DNA from: Streptomyces sp. NBC_01288
Lineage (GTDB): Bacteria > Actinomycetota > Actinomycetes > Streptomycetales > Streptomycetaceae
Direction: 5' to 3'
Length of the DNA stretch: 64,000 nucleotides
Assembly (NCBI RefSeq): GCF_035982055.1
Contig: NZ_CP108427.1
Span: 4,154,001 to 4,218,000, forward strand
Shown: positions 40,157 through 48,517 of the stretch, one piece after another
How positions within the stretch are numbered: position 1 is the first letter of the stretch
How the letters are laid out: each line of letters opens with the position of its first letter
Translations under genes and position numbers: made by a program
Notes under the pieces: model-generated
The model's input: only the letters and a program-made list of their open reading frames with translations
Told to the model about the DNA's origin: nothing
Database searches by the model: none

Positions 40157-40162
40157 ACTGAA

Positions 40163-40220
40163 GCGCCCCTTCAGGGGCGCGGGGAACTGCGCGACCAGCC
40201 ACGACGGACCGGCAGCCAAA
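40163..40220 (-). repeat. Interspersed Streptomyces hairpin repeat, copy C
   Basis: On the minus strand it reads GTGGCTGGTCGCGCAG then TTCCCCGCGCCCC, ending in GCGCCCCT-TC-AGGGGCGC (40163-40180). It starts 8 bp after the rplQ stop, and together with the next hairpin forms a double terminator. Same element as copy A inside the permease gene. Confidence 0.8.
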
Positions 40221-40227
40221 AGACGAC

Positions 40228-40722
40228 TTACGCGTCCTTCGACTCCTCGTCAGCCTCAACCGGCTTGGCGTCCTCAACGACCTCGACCGGGGCAGCAGCC
40301 TCGGTGTCCTTCGCGGCACGCTTGGTCGCGGCCTCGGCCTCACCGGTCGCAGCCTGCGCGACGGTCAGCGCCTCGACCAGCTCGATGACAGCCATGGGCG
40401 CGTTGTCGCCACGACGGTTACCGATCTTGGTGATACGGGTGTAGCCACCGGGACGGTTCTCGTAGCGCGGGCCGATCTCGGTGAAGAGCGTGTGGACGAT
40501 GCTCTTGTCCGTGATCACCTGGAGCACCTGACGACGGTTGTGAAGGTCGCCCTTCTTGCCCTTGGTGACCAGACGCTCGGCGTACGGCCGCAGCTTGCGG
40601 GCCTTCGCCTCGGTGGTGGTGATACGGCCGTGCTCGAAGAGCGCCTTCGCGAGGTTCGCGAGAAGCAGCTTCTCGTGCGCGGCACTGCCGCCCAGACGGG
40701 CACCCTTGGTGGGCTTCGGCAT
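40228..40722 (-). CDS. rplQ: 50S ribosomal protein L17
   Basis: 164 aa. The conserved body MPKPTKGARLGGSAAHEKLLLANL through GGYTRITKIGNRRGDNAPMAVIEL is about 120 residues; an acidic Ala/Glu/Val tail of about 40 residues (AAPVEVVEDAKPVEADEESKDA) follows, typical of actinobacterial L17. It sits 83 bp after rpoA, the last gene of the alpha operon. Confidence 0.97.
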   Translation of the reverse strand: MPKPTKGARLGGSAAHEKLLLANLAKALFEHGRITTTEAKARKLRPYAERLVTKGKKGDLHNRRQVLQVITDKSIVHTLFTEIGPRYENRPGGYTRITKIGNRRGDNAPMAVIELVEALTVAQAATGEAEAATKRAAKDTEAAAPVEVVEDAKPVEADEESKDA

Positions 40723-40805
40723 GTCTTTCTCCTTGGTATCTGCCCCGGCCGTATCAGGTACCGGGGTCAGGACCCGGTGAGCGGATGCTCACCGGCAACA
40801 ACCGA

Positions 40806-41828
40806 TCAGTACTGCTCGGTCTCCACGAAACCCGCGTCCACGTCGTCGTCGGCGCCGAAGGCGTCGGCAGCGGCCGTCGGGTCGAATCCGGGCGGGCTGT
40901 CCTTCAGGGCCAGGCCCATGCCGGCCAGCTTCGCCTTGACCTCGTCGATGGACTTCGCACCGAAGTTGCGGATGTCCAGGAGGTCGGCCTCGGAACGAGC
41001 CACGAGCTCACCCACGGAGTGGATGCCCTCGCGCTTGAGGCAGTTGTACGACCGAACGGTGAGCTCAAGCTCCTCGATCGGCAGGGCGAGATCAGCGGCA
41101 AGGGCGGCGTCCGTCGGGGACGGGCCCATGTCGATGCCCTCGGCGTCGATGTTCAGCTCGCGGGCGAGACCGAACAGCTCGACCAGGGTCTTACCGGCGG
41201 ACGCCATGGCGTCGCGCGGCCGCATGGCCTGCTTCGTCTCGACGTCGACGATGAGCTTGTCGAAGTCGGTCCGCTGCTCGACACGCGTGGCCTCGACCTT
41301 GTACGTGACCTTCAGCACCGGGCTGTAGATGGAGTCGACCGGGATACGGCCGATCTCCTGGCCCACCTGCTTGTTCTGCACGGCGGAGACGTAGCCGCGG
41401 CCACGCTCGACCGTGAGCTCCATCTCCAGCTTGCCCTTGCCGTTGAGCGTGGCGAGGACGAGGTCGGGGTTGTGCACCTCGACACCGGCCGGGGGCGCGA
41501 TGTCGGCGGCGGTGACCAGACCCGGACCCTGCTTGCGCAGGTACATCACGACCGGCTCGTCGTGCTCCGAGGAGACGACCAGCTGCTTGATGTTGAGGAT
41601 CAGGTCGGTGACGTCCTCCTTGACGCCCGGCACGGTGGTGAACTCGTGCAGAACGCCGTCGATCCGGATGCTGGTGACGGCGGCACCGGGGATCGAGGAG
41701 AGGAGCGTGCGACGCAGGGAGTTGCCGAGGGTGTAGCCGAAGCCCGGCTCCAGCGGCTCGATCACGAACCGGGAGCGGAATTCGTCGACGACCTCTTCGG
41801 TCAACGAGGGGCGCTGAGCGATCAGCAT
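40806..41828 (-). CDS. rpoA: DNA-directed RNA polymerase alpha subunit
   Basis: 340 aa. N-terminal assembly domain with FVIEPLEPGFGYTLGNSLRRTLLSSIPGAAV-type residues (about 15-45) and C-terminal alphaCTD with VRSYNCLKREGIHSVGELVARSEADLL that contacts UP elements and activators. The tail is acidic (DDDVDAGFVETEQY). Located 114 bp after rpsK and before rplQ, the conserved order. Confidence 0.98.
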   Translation of the reverse strand: MLIAQRPSLTEEVVDEFRSRFVIEPLEPGFGYTLGNSLRRTLLSSIPGAAVTSIRIDGVLHEFTTVPGVKEDVTDLILNIKQLVVSSEHDEPVVMYLRKQGPGLVTAADIAPPAGVEVHNPDLVLATLNGKGKLEMELTVERGRGYVSAVQNKQVGQEIGRIPVDSIYSPVLKVTYKVEATRVEQRTDFDKLIVDVETKQAMRPRDAMASAGKTLVELFGLARELNIDAEGIDMGPSPTDAALAADLALPIEELELTVRSYNCLKREGIHSVGELVARSEADLLDIRNFGAKSIDEVKAKLAGMGLALKDSPPGFDPTAAADAFGADDDVDAGFVETEQY

Positions 41829-41942
41829 GAGGTGAGTCCTTCAGTCATGGACACCCACTATTTGATGTCCTTGAGTGCTACAAGGGTACGGGCGGCACGA
41901 CCCCGAAAGGCCATACCGCCCGAAACCTGAGACAACCGTGCG

Positions 41943-42347
41943 TCAGACGCGGCGGCGCTTCGGCGGACGGCAGCCGTTGTGCGGGGTGGGGGTGACGTCC
42001 TGGATGGAGCCGACCTCAAGACCGGTCGCCTGAAGCGAACGGATGGCCGTCTCGCGACCCGAGCCCGGGCCCTTCACGAAGACGTCGACCTTGCGCATGC
42101 CGTGCTCCTGCGCGCGACGGGCGGCCGACTCGGCGGCCATCTGCGCGGCGAAGGGGGTGGACTTGCGCGAGCCCTTGAAGCCGACGTGGCCGGCGGAGGC
42201 CCAGGAGATCACGTTGCCCGCGGGGTCCGTGATCGAGACGATCGTGTTGTTGAACGTGCTCTTGATGTGCGCGTGGCCGTGAGCGACGTTCTTCTTTTCC
42301 TTGCGGCGCACCTTCTTGGCAGCGCCCTGACGACCCTTGGGGGGCAT
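41943..42347 (-). CDS. rpsK: 30S ribosomal protein S11
   Basis: 134 aa with HGHAHIKSTFNNTIVSITD near the N-terminus and the conserved basic C-terminus TPTPHNGCRPPKRRRV. S11 forms part of the platform that shapes the mRNA exit. Follows rpsM at 69 bp and precedes rpoA; both spacers lack terminators. Confidence 0.98.
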   Translation of the reverse strand: MPPKGRQGAAKKVRRKEKKNVAHGHAHIKSTFNNTIVSITDPAGNVISWASAGHVGFKGSRKSTPFAAQMAAESAARRAQEHGMRKVDVFVKGPGSGRETAIRSLQATGLEVGSIQDVTPTPHNGCRPPKRRRV

Positions 42348-42416
42348 CTATTACTCCTACGGGGAGGTGGTCGGTCCTACAGCGAAGACCGCTGGTGAAG
42401 CGTTGTCCGCTGCGGA

Positions 42417-42797
42417 CTACTTCTTGCCCGGCTTCTTCTTGCCGGCGATGGCGCGACGCGGACCCTTGCGGGTACGAGCGTTCGTGCTGGTGCGCTGACC
42501 GCGAACGGGCAGACCACGACGGTGACGGAGACCCTGGTAGCAGCCGATCTCCACCTTGCGGCGGATGTCGGCCTGGATCTCGCGACGGAGGTCACCCTCG
42601 GTCTTGATGTTGGCGTCGACGTACTCACGAATCGCGACGAGCTGCTCTTCCGAGAGGTCGCGAACGCGGGTGTTGGGGTCGATGCCGGTCTCGGCCAGCG
42701 TCAGCTGGGAAAGGGTCCGACCAATGCCGAACACGTAGGTGAGGGCGACCTCCACGCGCTTTTCGCGCGGGATGTCGACACCGGAAACGCGTGCCAT
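42417..42797 (-). CDS. rpsM: 30S ribosomal protein S13
   Basis: 126 aa, beginning MARVSGVDIPREKRVEVALTY and ending in a lysine-rich tail (AGKKKPGKK) that reaches the A/P-site tRNAs. The Arg/Gly segment HRRGLPVRGQRT is the rRNA-binding block. A 205-bp spacer separates it from rpmJ and contains several inverted repeats, so an internal promoter or regulatory leader is likely. Confidence 0.98.
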   Translation of the reverse strand: MARVSGVDIPREKRVEVALTYVFGIGRTLSQLTLAETGIDPNTRVRDLSEEQLVAIREYVDANIKTEGDLRREIQADIRRKVEIGCYQGLRHRRGLPVRGQRTSTNARTRKGPRRAIAGKKKPGKK

Positions 42798-42856
42798 TCA
42801 ATGGCTCCAGTTGATCTTCGGAGGTCTTCCGCAGAACCGGATCCCAGCCGCCGGCC

Positions 42857-42870
42857 TCTTCCGCGGAAGA
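42857..42870. promoter_or_regulatory. Perfect 14-bp palindrome in the rpmJ-rpsM spacer
   Basis: TCTTCCGCGGAAGA is self-complementary and lies about 60 bp before rpsM; part of it (TCTTCCGC) is repeated at 42832-42839. A second small hairpin CTCTGC...GCAGAG lies at 42971-42989. This is the only long spacer in the infA-rpmJ-rpsM-rpsK-rpoA-rplQ run, making it the best place for an S13/S11-operon control element. Confidence 0.4.
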
Positions 42871-43002
42871 TTTGGTACGGCGTGGGTCCCCAGCCTCCGA
42901 GCCGGGGGTGTCGGGCGCCTACTACGCCCGGGTCCTGCGTATGAACATGTATTGCTCGCGTCGCGCGAAACTCTGCGAAAGATGCAGAGGGAAGGTCCTG
43001 CG

Positions 43003-43116
43003 TCAGCCCTGGCGCTGCTTGTGGCGCGGGTTCTCGCAGATGACCATGACCCGACCGTGACGGCGGATCACCCTGCACTTGTCGCAGATCTTCTTGACGC
43101 TCGGCTTGACCTTCAT
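43003..43116 (-). CDS. rpmJ: 50S ribosomal protein L36 (zinc-binding form)
   Basis: A 37-aa protein, too short for ordinary ORF lists: it begins MKVKPSVKKICDKCRVIRR and ends ENPRHKQRQG. Cys11, Cys14, Cys27 and His32 form the zinc ribbon, so this is the C+ paralogue; streptomycetes usually carry a zinc-free paralogue elsewhere under Zur control. Follows infA at 59 bp. Confidence 0.97.
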   Translation of the reverse strand: MKVKPSVKKICDKCRVIRRHGRVMVICENPRHKQRQG

Positions 43117-43175
43117 TGGTGAGGTTCTCCGGGTCAGTTGCCTTCGGCGCCGCTTGCGCGGAACCCGGGCAAGAT

Positions 43176-43397
43176 CTACTTGTAGCGGTAGACGATCCGG
43201 CCACGCGTCAGGTCGTACGGAGACAGCTCCACCACGACCCGGTCGTCAGGGAGGATGCGGATGTAGTGCATACGCATCTTGCCGCTGATGTGTGCCAGGA
43301 CCTGGTGGCCGTTCTGGAGCTCCACCTTGAACATGGCGTTCGGGAGAGACTCGACGACAGTGCCTTCGATCTCGATGGCACCTTGCTTCTTGGCCAC
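43176..43397 (-). CDS. infA: Translation initiation factor IF-1
   Basis: A 73-aa OB-fold protein starting MAKKQGAIEIEGTVVESLPNA and ending VIYRYK-type sequence (RGRIVYRYK). It blocks the A site during initiation. First gene of the infA-rpmJ-rpsM-rpsK-rpoA-rplQ group; the 248-bp upstream spacer to map should contain its promoter and also holds the map terminator repeat. Confidence 0.98.
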   Translation of the reverse strand: MAKKQGAIEIEGTVVESLPNAMFKVELQNGHQVLAHISGKMRMHYIRILPDDRVVVELSPYDLTRGRIVYRYK

Positions 43398-43584
43398 GCT
43401 TCGCCCTTCGAATCGACTACCTTGATCGACTCAGTGCGTCCCCTTACGGGGTGCATGCGGACATGCGGCTGCACGAGAGCCGACGAGTCAGTCTACGTCA
43501 GGCCACTCGGAAAGACGAATCGAGGAAGGATGCCCGAAGACGGAGATCATTAAGCACGCGAGGGGATAAACACCCTCACGGGAC

Positions 43585-43640
43585 GCGCCCCAAAGGGGCG
43601 CGGGGAACTGCGCGCCCAGCCCCCACCGGGCCGGCAAACA
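43585..43640 (-). repeat. Interspersed Streptomyces hairpin repeat, copy D, map terminator
   Basis: Begins 6 bp after the map stop; on the minus strand GGGGGCTGGGCGCGCAG then TTCCCCGCGCCCC, ending in the stem GCGCCCC-AAA-GGGGCGC (43585-43601). Same orientation and position relative to the stop codon as copies B and C. Confidence 0.8.
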
Positions 43641-43645
43641 AGCAA

Positions 43646-44482
43646 CTACGCGAGCGGATCCGGCGCAGCCGTGATCCCATACTCGGCCAGCTTCGCCTTA
43701 CCACCGTCAGGAGCCGTAAGCACCAGCGGCCCCTCCTCGGTCAGAGCAACCGAGTGCTCCCAGTGCGAGGACCACGTCCCGTCCGTCGTGATGACCGTCC
43801 AGTCGTCCGAGAGAACCTCGGTCTTCGGGGTACCCAGGGACACCATCGGCTCGATGGCGAGGCAGAACCCCGGCACCAGCTTCGGCCCCTTCCCCCGCCG
43901 CTTCTCGACGTAGTTCAACAGGTGCGGGTCCATGTGCATCTCGGTACCGATGCCGTGACCGCCGTAGTCCTCGACGATCCCGTACTTGCCCCCACCCGGC
44001 TTCGGCTGCCGCCGGATGTACGTCTCGATCGCCCGGGAGATGTCCACCAGCCGGTTCCCGAGCTTCATCGCGGCGATCCCGGCCCACATCGACCCCTCGG
44101 TCACCCGCGACAGTTCAAGAAGCTCGGGGGCGTGCCCAGTCCCCACGAACGCCGTGTACGCCGCGTCCCCGTGCCAGCCGTCGATGATCGCGCCGCAGTC
44201 GATGGAGATGATGTCGCCGTCCTTCAGGACGACCTCGTCGGACGGGATGCCGTGGACGACGACCTCGTTCACCGAGGTGCAGATCGTCGCGGGGAAGCCG
44301 CCGTAGCCGAGGAAGTTCGGCTTCGCGTCGTGGTCCGCGAGGACCTTGCGGGCGACCTCGTCCAGATCCTTCGTGCTGGCGCCGGGTACGGCCGCCTCAC
44401 GCGTGGCCGCGTGGATCGCGGCGACGACCAGCCCCGCCTCGCGCATCTTGGCGATCTGCTCGGGGGTCTTGATCTGCACCAT
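43646..44482 (-). CDS. map: Type I methionine aminopeptidase
   Basis: 278 aa from the ATG that gives MVQIKTPEQIAKMREAGLVV; 17 more residues would be possible upstream but lack support. The five metal ligands are in IISIDCGAIIDGWHGDAAYT (two Asp), GHGIGTEMHMDP (His), AIEPMV and SVALTEEGPLV (Glu). It removes N-terminal methionine from nascent proteins. Downstream of adk in the secY-adk-map group, separated by 130 bp with a hairpin. Confidence 0.97.
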   Translation of the reverse strand: MVQIKTPEQIAKMREAGLVVAAIHAATREAAVPGASTKDLDEVARKVLADHDAKPNFLGYGGFPATICTSVNEVVVHGIPSDEVVLKDGDIISIDCGAIIDGWHGDAAYTAFVGTGHAPELLELSRVTEGSMWAGIAAMKLGNRLVDISRAIETYIRRQPKPGGGKYGIVEDYGGHGIGTEMHMDPHLLNYVEKRRGKGPKLVPGFCLAIEPMVSLGTPKTEVLSDDWTVITTDGTWSSHWEHSVALTEEGPLVLTAPDGGKAKLAEYGITAAPDPLA

Positions 44483-44521
44483 GGGGGCCTGCGCTCTCCG
44501 TCTTCCGCGACACAAAGGAAT

Positions 44522-44547
44522 GGCCGTACTCAAAGGCCGTACTCAAA
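44522..44547. repeat. Exact 13-bp tandem duplication in the adk-map spacer
   Basis: GGCCGTACTCAAA occurs twice in direct succession, with a diverged third copy GGCTGTACACAA at 44550-44561. On the minus strand each unit offers TTTGAGTACGGCC, containing a -35-like TTGAGT. Confidence 0.8.
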
Positions 44548-44566
44548 ATGGCTGTACACAACAGTA

Positions 44567-44598
44567 CGGCCGCGGCACCCCTGTGGGCACCGCGGCCG
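44567..44598 (-). terminator. Hairpin after adk
   Basis: CGGCCGCGG and CCGCGGCCG form a perfect 9-bp stem with a 14-nt loop that can extend the pairing; it begins 14 bp after the adk stop. It may attenuate read-through from secY-adk into map. Confidence 0.6.
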
Positions 44599-44612
44599 GA
44601 ACTGTCAGCTGA

Positions 44613-45278
44613 CTACTTCGCGCTCTCGTCCTCGCGCTGCAACGCGTCCAGCGCCCGCTGCGTGATCTCGTCCACCGGACCGAGCGAGGAGATCGTGACC
44701 ACCAGGCCCTGGGCCTTGTAGTAGTCGATGATCGGCTCGGTCTGCGTGTGGTAGACCTCCAGCCGCGTGCGGACCGTGTCCTCGGAGTCGTCGTCGCGCT
44801 GGTACAGCTCGCCGCCGCAGACGTCACAGACGCCGTCCTGCTTCGGCGGGCTGTACGTCACGTGGAAGACGTGACTGGAGTCCTTGCGGCAGATGCGGCG
44901 GCCGGCGATGCGCTTGACCACCTCGTCCTCGGAGACCTCCAGGTCGAGGACCGCGTCCAGCTTGATGTCCTCGGTCTTCAGCAGCTCGTCCAGCGCCTCG
45001 GCCTGCGACACATTGCGCGGGAAACCGTCCAGCAGAAAGCCGTTGACGGCGTCCGGCTGTTCCATGCGGTCCTTGGCCATCGCGATGGTGACCTCGTCCG
45101 GGACCAGGTTGCCCGCGTCCATGTAGGACTTCGCCAGTTTGCCGAGTTCCGTGGCCTGACTGATGTTGGCACGGAAGAGGTCGCCCGTGGAGATGTGCGG
45201 GATGTGCAGCGTCTTGGCGAGGCGCACAGCCTGCGTTCCCTTACCGGCACCCGGCGGCCCGACGAGGACGATTCGCAT
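44613..45278 (-). CDS. adk: Adenylate kinase, long form with zinc-type lid
   Basis: A 221-aa enzyme converting AMP + ATP to 2 ADP. P-loop GPPGAGKGTQAVRLAK at residues 7-22; AMP-binding STGDLFRANI. The lid is the long type with Cys (RRICRKDSSH) and a CDVC pair, consistent with a metal-stabilised lid, although the first half has Cys/His rather than the usual two Cys. Start and secY stop overlap as TGATG, so expression is coupled to secY. Confidence 0.97.
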   Translation of the reverse strand: MRIVLVGPPGAGKGTQAVRLAKTLHIPHISTGDLFRANISQATELGKLAKSYMDAGNLVPDEVTIAMAKDRMEQPDAVNGFLLDGFPRNVSQAEALDELLKTEDIKLDAVLDLEVSEDEVVKRIAGRRICRKDSSHVFHVTYSPPKQDGVCDVCGGELYQRDDDSEDTVRTRLEVYHTQTEPIIDYYKAQGLVVTISSLGPVDEITQRALDALQREDESAK

Positions 45279-46591
45279 CAGCGGAGGAACCCTTCGTAAT
45301 TGCGCTGCTGGAGCTGGCTCTCGATCTGCTTCACCGTCTCAAGACCGACACCCACGATGATCAGGATGCTGGTCCCGCCGAACGGGAAGTTGCCGCTTGC
45401 GTTGAAACCGACCAACGCCATCGTCGGTACGAGAGCGATCAGACCCAGATACAGCGAACCCGGCCAGGTGATCCGGTTGAGTACGTAACTCAGGTACTCA
45501 GCGGTGGGCCGGCCAGCCCGGATGCCCGGGATGAAGCCACCATACTTCTTCATGTTGTCCGCGACTTCCTCGGGGTTGAACGAGATCGCCACGTAGAAGA
45601 ACGCGAAGAAAACGATCAGCAGGAAGTAGCTGACCAGGTAAATCGGGTGGTCACCCTTGGTCAGGTTGGTCTGGATCCAGGTCTTCCAGGTGGACGTACC
45701 GCCGGAGAACTGAGCGACCAGAGCCGGGATGTAGAGCAGCGACGACGCGAAGATGACCGGAATCACACCGGCCTGATTGACCTTCAGCGGGATGTAGGTC
45801 GACGTACCACCGTAGGAACGGCGGCCGATCATGCGCTTCGCGTACTGGACCGGGATCCTGCGCTGGGCCTGCTCGACGAAGACCACGAGGCCGACCATCA
45901 CCAGGCCGACGAGGATGACGGTGCCGAACTCGATCCAGCCGCCGGCCAGCGTGCCCTGCTTCTTGATGGCCCACAGAGCGGACGGGAAGGTCGCGGCGAT
46001 CGAGATGAACATGAGGATCGACATGCCGTTGCCGATGCCGCGGTCGGTGATGAGCTCACCGAGCCACATCACGACGCAGGTGCCGGCGGTCATGCAGACC
46101 ACCATGGTGATGGTGGTGAAGATCGACTGGTCCGGGACGATCTGATTCGCCGTCGGGCAGCCCGAGAAGAGGGCGCCGCTGCGGGCGGTGGCCACCAGAC
46201 CGGTGCCCTGGAGGATGGCGAGCGCCACGGTCAGATAACGCGTGTACTGCGTGATCTTCGCCGTACCGGCCTGCCCCTCCTTCTTGAGGGCTTCCAGACG
46301 CGGGATCACCACGGTCAGCAGCTGCAGAATGATGCTCGCGGTGATGTACGGCATGATGCCGAGCGCGAAGATCGTGATCTGGAGCAGCGCGCCACCGCTG
46401 AACATGTTGACCAGACCGAACAGACCCTGGTTGCCGTTCGAGACGTCGATACAGGTCTGGACGCTCTTGTAATCGACGCCCGGGATCGGGACGTGCGTAC
46501 CGACCCGGTACACCACGATGATCCCGAGCGTGAAGAGCAGCTTCTTGCGCAGGTCGGGTGTCCTGAACGCCCGGGCGAACGCGGTGAGCAC
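45278..46591 (-). CDS. secY: Preprotein translocase subunit SecY
   Basis: A 437-aa channel protein with ten membrane helices. Family marks: MLTAFARAFRTPDLRKKLLFTL at the N-terminus, plug-region GVDYKSV, and the cytoplasmic loop IPVQYAKRMIGRRSYGGTSTYIPLKVN. It is separated from rplO by 256 bp that contain a strong terminator, so it is transcribed from its own promoter here as well as any read-through. Precedes adk. Confidence 0.98.
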   Translation of the reverse strand: MLTAFARAFRTPDLRKKLLFTLGIIVVYRVGTHVPIPGVDYKSVQTCIDVSNGNQGLFGLVNMFSGGALLQITIFALGIMPYITASIILQLLTVVIPRLEALKKEGQAGTAKITQYTRYLTVALAILQGTGLVATARSGALFSGCPTANQIVPDQSIFTTITMVVCMTAGTCVVMWLGELITDRGIGNGMSILMFISIAATFPSALWAIKKQGTLAGGWIEFGTVILVGLVMVGLVVFVEQAQRRIPVQYAKRMIGRRSYGGTSTYIPLKVNQAGVIPVIFASSLLYIPALVAQFSGGTSTWKTWIQTNLTKGDHPIYLVSYFLLIVFFAFFYVAISFNPEEVADNMKKYGGFIPGIRAGRPTAEYLSYVLNRITWPGSLYLGLIALVPTMALVGFNASGNFPFGGTSILIIVGVGLETVKQIESQLQQRNYEGFLR

Positions 46592-46766
46592 GGTGCCTCC
46601 TGCGACCCCCGCGCGTGTGCGCGTGAGGTGACGACTAAGTGTGGTTGATGGCCTGTGGAACGAGATTACGGCATGCCAAGACGACGCTGGGTACCAGCCG
46701 CACAGCCTACCTACATCAACGCCCCTAGGGGATACCGATCGAACGTCCCATGAGTCACGACTACTG

Positions 46767-46812
46767 AAAAAACGGCCGGGGTCGACCCTCGCTAGAGGGC
46801 CAACCCCGGCCG
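46767..46812 (-). terminator. Intrinsic terminator of the spc operon after rplO
   Basis: Stem CGGCCGGGGTCGACCCTC with its near-complement (16 of 18 pairs) and a 4-nt GCTA loop, followed on the minus strand by six T residues. It is the only hairpin in the window with a classical T-tract, and it cuts the spc operon before secY. Confidence 0.85.
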
Positions 46813-46847
46813 CTGATGCCGACGTTGGTCAGGCTCGGTCCGAAATA

Positions 46848-47303
46848 TCAGACGAGCTCGGTGACCGTACCGCCCGCGGCAGTGATCTTCTCCTTGGCGG
46901 AGCCGGAGACGGCGTCAACCGAAACCTGCAGCGCCACGGAGATCTCGCCCTGGCCGAGCACCTTGACGAGGCTGTTCTTGCGAACGGCACCCTTGGCGAC
47001 GAGACCCTCAACGGTGACCTCGCCACCCTCGGGGTACAGCGCGCCCAGCTTGTCGAGGTTCACGACCTGGAACTCGGTCTTGAACGGGTTACGGAAACCC
47101 TTCAGCTTCGGGAGACGCATGTGGAGGGGCATCTGGCCACCCTCGAAGCGCTCCGGAACCTGGTAACGGGCCTTCGTGCCCTTGGTTCCACGTCCAGCCG
47201 TCTTACCCTTCGACGCCTCACCACGACCCACACGGGTCTTGGCGGTCTTGGCGCCCGGGGCAGGACGGAGGTTGTGGATCTTGAGCGGGTTGTTCTCCGC
47301 CAT
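46848..47303 (-). CDS. rplO: 50S ribosomal protein L15
   Basis: 151 aa with the glycine-rich RVGRGEASKGKTAGRGTKGTKAR-type N-terminal arm and MPLHMRLPKLKGF. Late assembly protein of the large subunit. Last gene of the spc group before a strong terminator; 2 bp after rpmD. Confidence 0.98.
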   Translation of the reverse strand: MAENNPLKIHNLRPAPGAKTAKTRVGRGEASKGKTAGRGTKGTKARYQVPERFEGGQMPLHMRLPKLKGFRNPFKTEFQVVNLDKLGALYPEGGEVTVEGLVAKGAVRKNSLVKVLGQGEISVALQVSVDAVSGSAKEKITAAGGTVTELV

Positions 47304-47305
47304 GA

Positions 47306-47488
47306 TCAGTCGACCTCCTCAACCGTCACGAGGTGGCGGACGGTGTGAACCATTCCGCGGAACTCGGGGCGGTCCTCCTTGACGACCACGGTGTTGATCC
47401 CCTTGAGACCAAGAGACCGCAGGGTGTCACGGTGGTTCTGCTTGCTGCCGATGTACGACTTCGTCTGCGTGACCTTGAGGCGAGCCAT
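47306..47488 (-). CDS. rpmD: 50S ribosomal protein L30
   Basis: 60 aa, MARLKVTQTKSYIGSKQNHR, then the conserved LGLKGINTVVV and the C-terminal VRHLVTVEEVD. The start overlaps the rpsE stop by one base (TAATG). Confidence 0.98.
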   Translation of the reverse strand: MARLKVTQTKSYIGSKQNHRDTLRSLGLKGINTVVVKEDRPEFRGMVHTVRHLVTVEEVD

Positions 47489-48093
47489 TACGCACCCGCT
47501 CCCGCACGTGCACGAAGCAGAGCCGCGGGGGCGACGTCCTCAAGGGGCAGACCGCGGCGGGCCGCGATCTCCTCGGGACGCTGCAGGCCCTTGAGGGCCG
47601 CCACGGTCGCGTGCACGATGTTGATCGCGTTGGACGAGCCGAGCGACTTCGACAGGATGTCGTGAACGCCGGCGCACTCCAGGACAGCTCGCACCGGGCC
47701 ACCGGCGATGACGCCGGTACCGGGGGAAGCAGGCTTGAGCAGGACGACGCCCGCGGCCTTCTCGCCCGTGATCGGGTGCGGGATGGTGCCCTGGATACGG
47801 GGGACCTTGAAGAAGTGCTTCTTGGCCTCTTCAACACCCTTGGCGATCGCGGCCGGCACCTCCTTGGCCTTGCCGTAACCGACACCGACGGTGCCGTCAC
47901 CGTCGCCCACCACGACGAGCGCGGTGAAGCTGAAGCGACGACCACCCTTGACAACCTTGGCGACGCGGTTGATCGCGACTACGCGCTCAACGTACGCGGT
48001 CTTCTCGGCGGCAGCAGCGCCGCCGTCACGGCCCTTCCGGTCCCGCCGCTCGCCGCCACCGGCACCGCTTCCACGGCGCTGGGGTCCAGCCAT
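47488..48093 (-). CDS. rpsE: 30S ribosomal protein S5
   Basis: 201 aa. A Gly/Arg/Asp-rich N-terminal extension (about 1-30) precedes the double-stranded RNA-binding domain (VVAINRVAKVVKGGRRFSFTALVVVGDGDG) and the C-terminal ribosomal-fold domain (SLGSSNAINIVHATVAALK). S5 affects decoding fidelity. Within the rplF-rplR-rpsE-rpmD-rplO run. Confidence 0.98.
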   Translation of the reverse strand: MAGPQRRGSGAGGGERRDRKGRDGGAAAAEKTAYVERVVAINRVAKVVKGGRRFSFTALVVVGDGDGTVGVGYGKAKEVPAAIAKGVEEAKKHFFKVPRIQGTIPHPITGEKAAGVVLLKPASPGTGVIAGGPVRAVLECAGVHDILSKSLGSSNAINIVHATVAALKGLQRPEEIAARRGLPLEDVAPAALLRARAGAGA

Positions 48094-48130
48094 TGGATTA
48101 CCTCTCTCTTTCCGCTAGCTACGGAAGCGA

Positions 48131-48514
48131 CTAGAACTTCAGTCCGGCTTCGCGGGCGGCGTCCGCCAGGGCGGCGATGCGCCCCGCGTACTGATTGCCG
48201 CCGCGGTCGAATACGACAGCCTCGACACCGGCGGCCTTGGCGCGCTCGGCGACCAGGGCGCCGACCGACTTGGCCTGCGCGGACTTGTCGCTCTCGCCGC
48301 CGCGGATCGAGGTGTCCAGGGTCGACGCCGACGCCAGGGTGTGACCCTTGATGTCGTCGATGACCTGGGCCACGATGTGGCGGTTGGAGCGGGTCACGAC
48401 CAGGCGCGGACGCTCAGCCGTACCGGAAATGTGCTTCCGGATGCGGATGTGACGACGCTTGATGGCAGCACGCTTGTAAGCGTCGCCCTTAGCGATCTTC
48501 GTACCGTATGCCAT
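48131..48514 (-). CDS. rplR: 50S ribosomal protein L18
   Basis: 127 aa, with RRHIRIRKHISGTAERPRLVVTRSNRHIVAQVIDD and the C-terminal DRGGNQYAGRIAALADAARE. Binds 5S rRNA with L5. 37 bp before rpsE and 3 bp after rplF. Confidence 0.98.
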   Translation of the reverse strand: MAYGTKIAKGDAYKRAAIKRRHIRIRKHISGTAERPRLVVTRSNRHIVAQVIDDIKGHTLASASTLDTSIRGGESDKSAQAKSVGALVAERAKAAGVEAVVFDRGGNQYAGRIAALADAAREAGLKF

Positions 48515-48517
48515 GGC

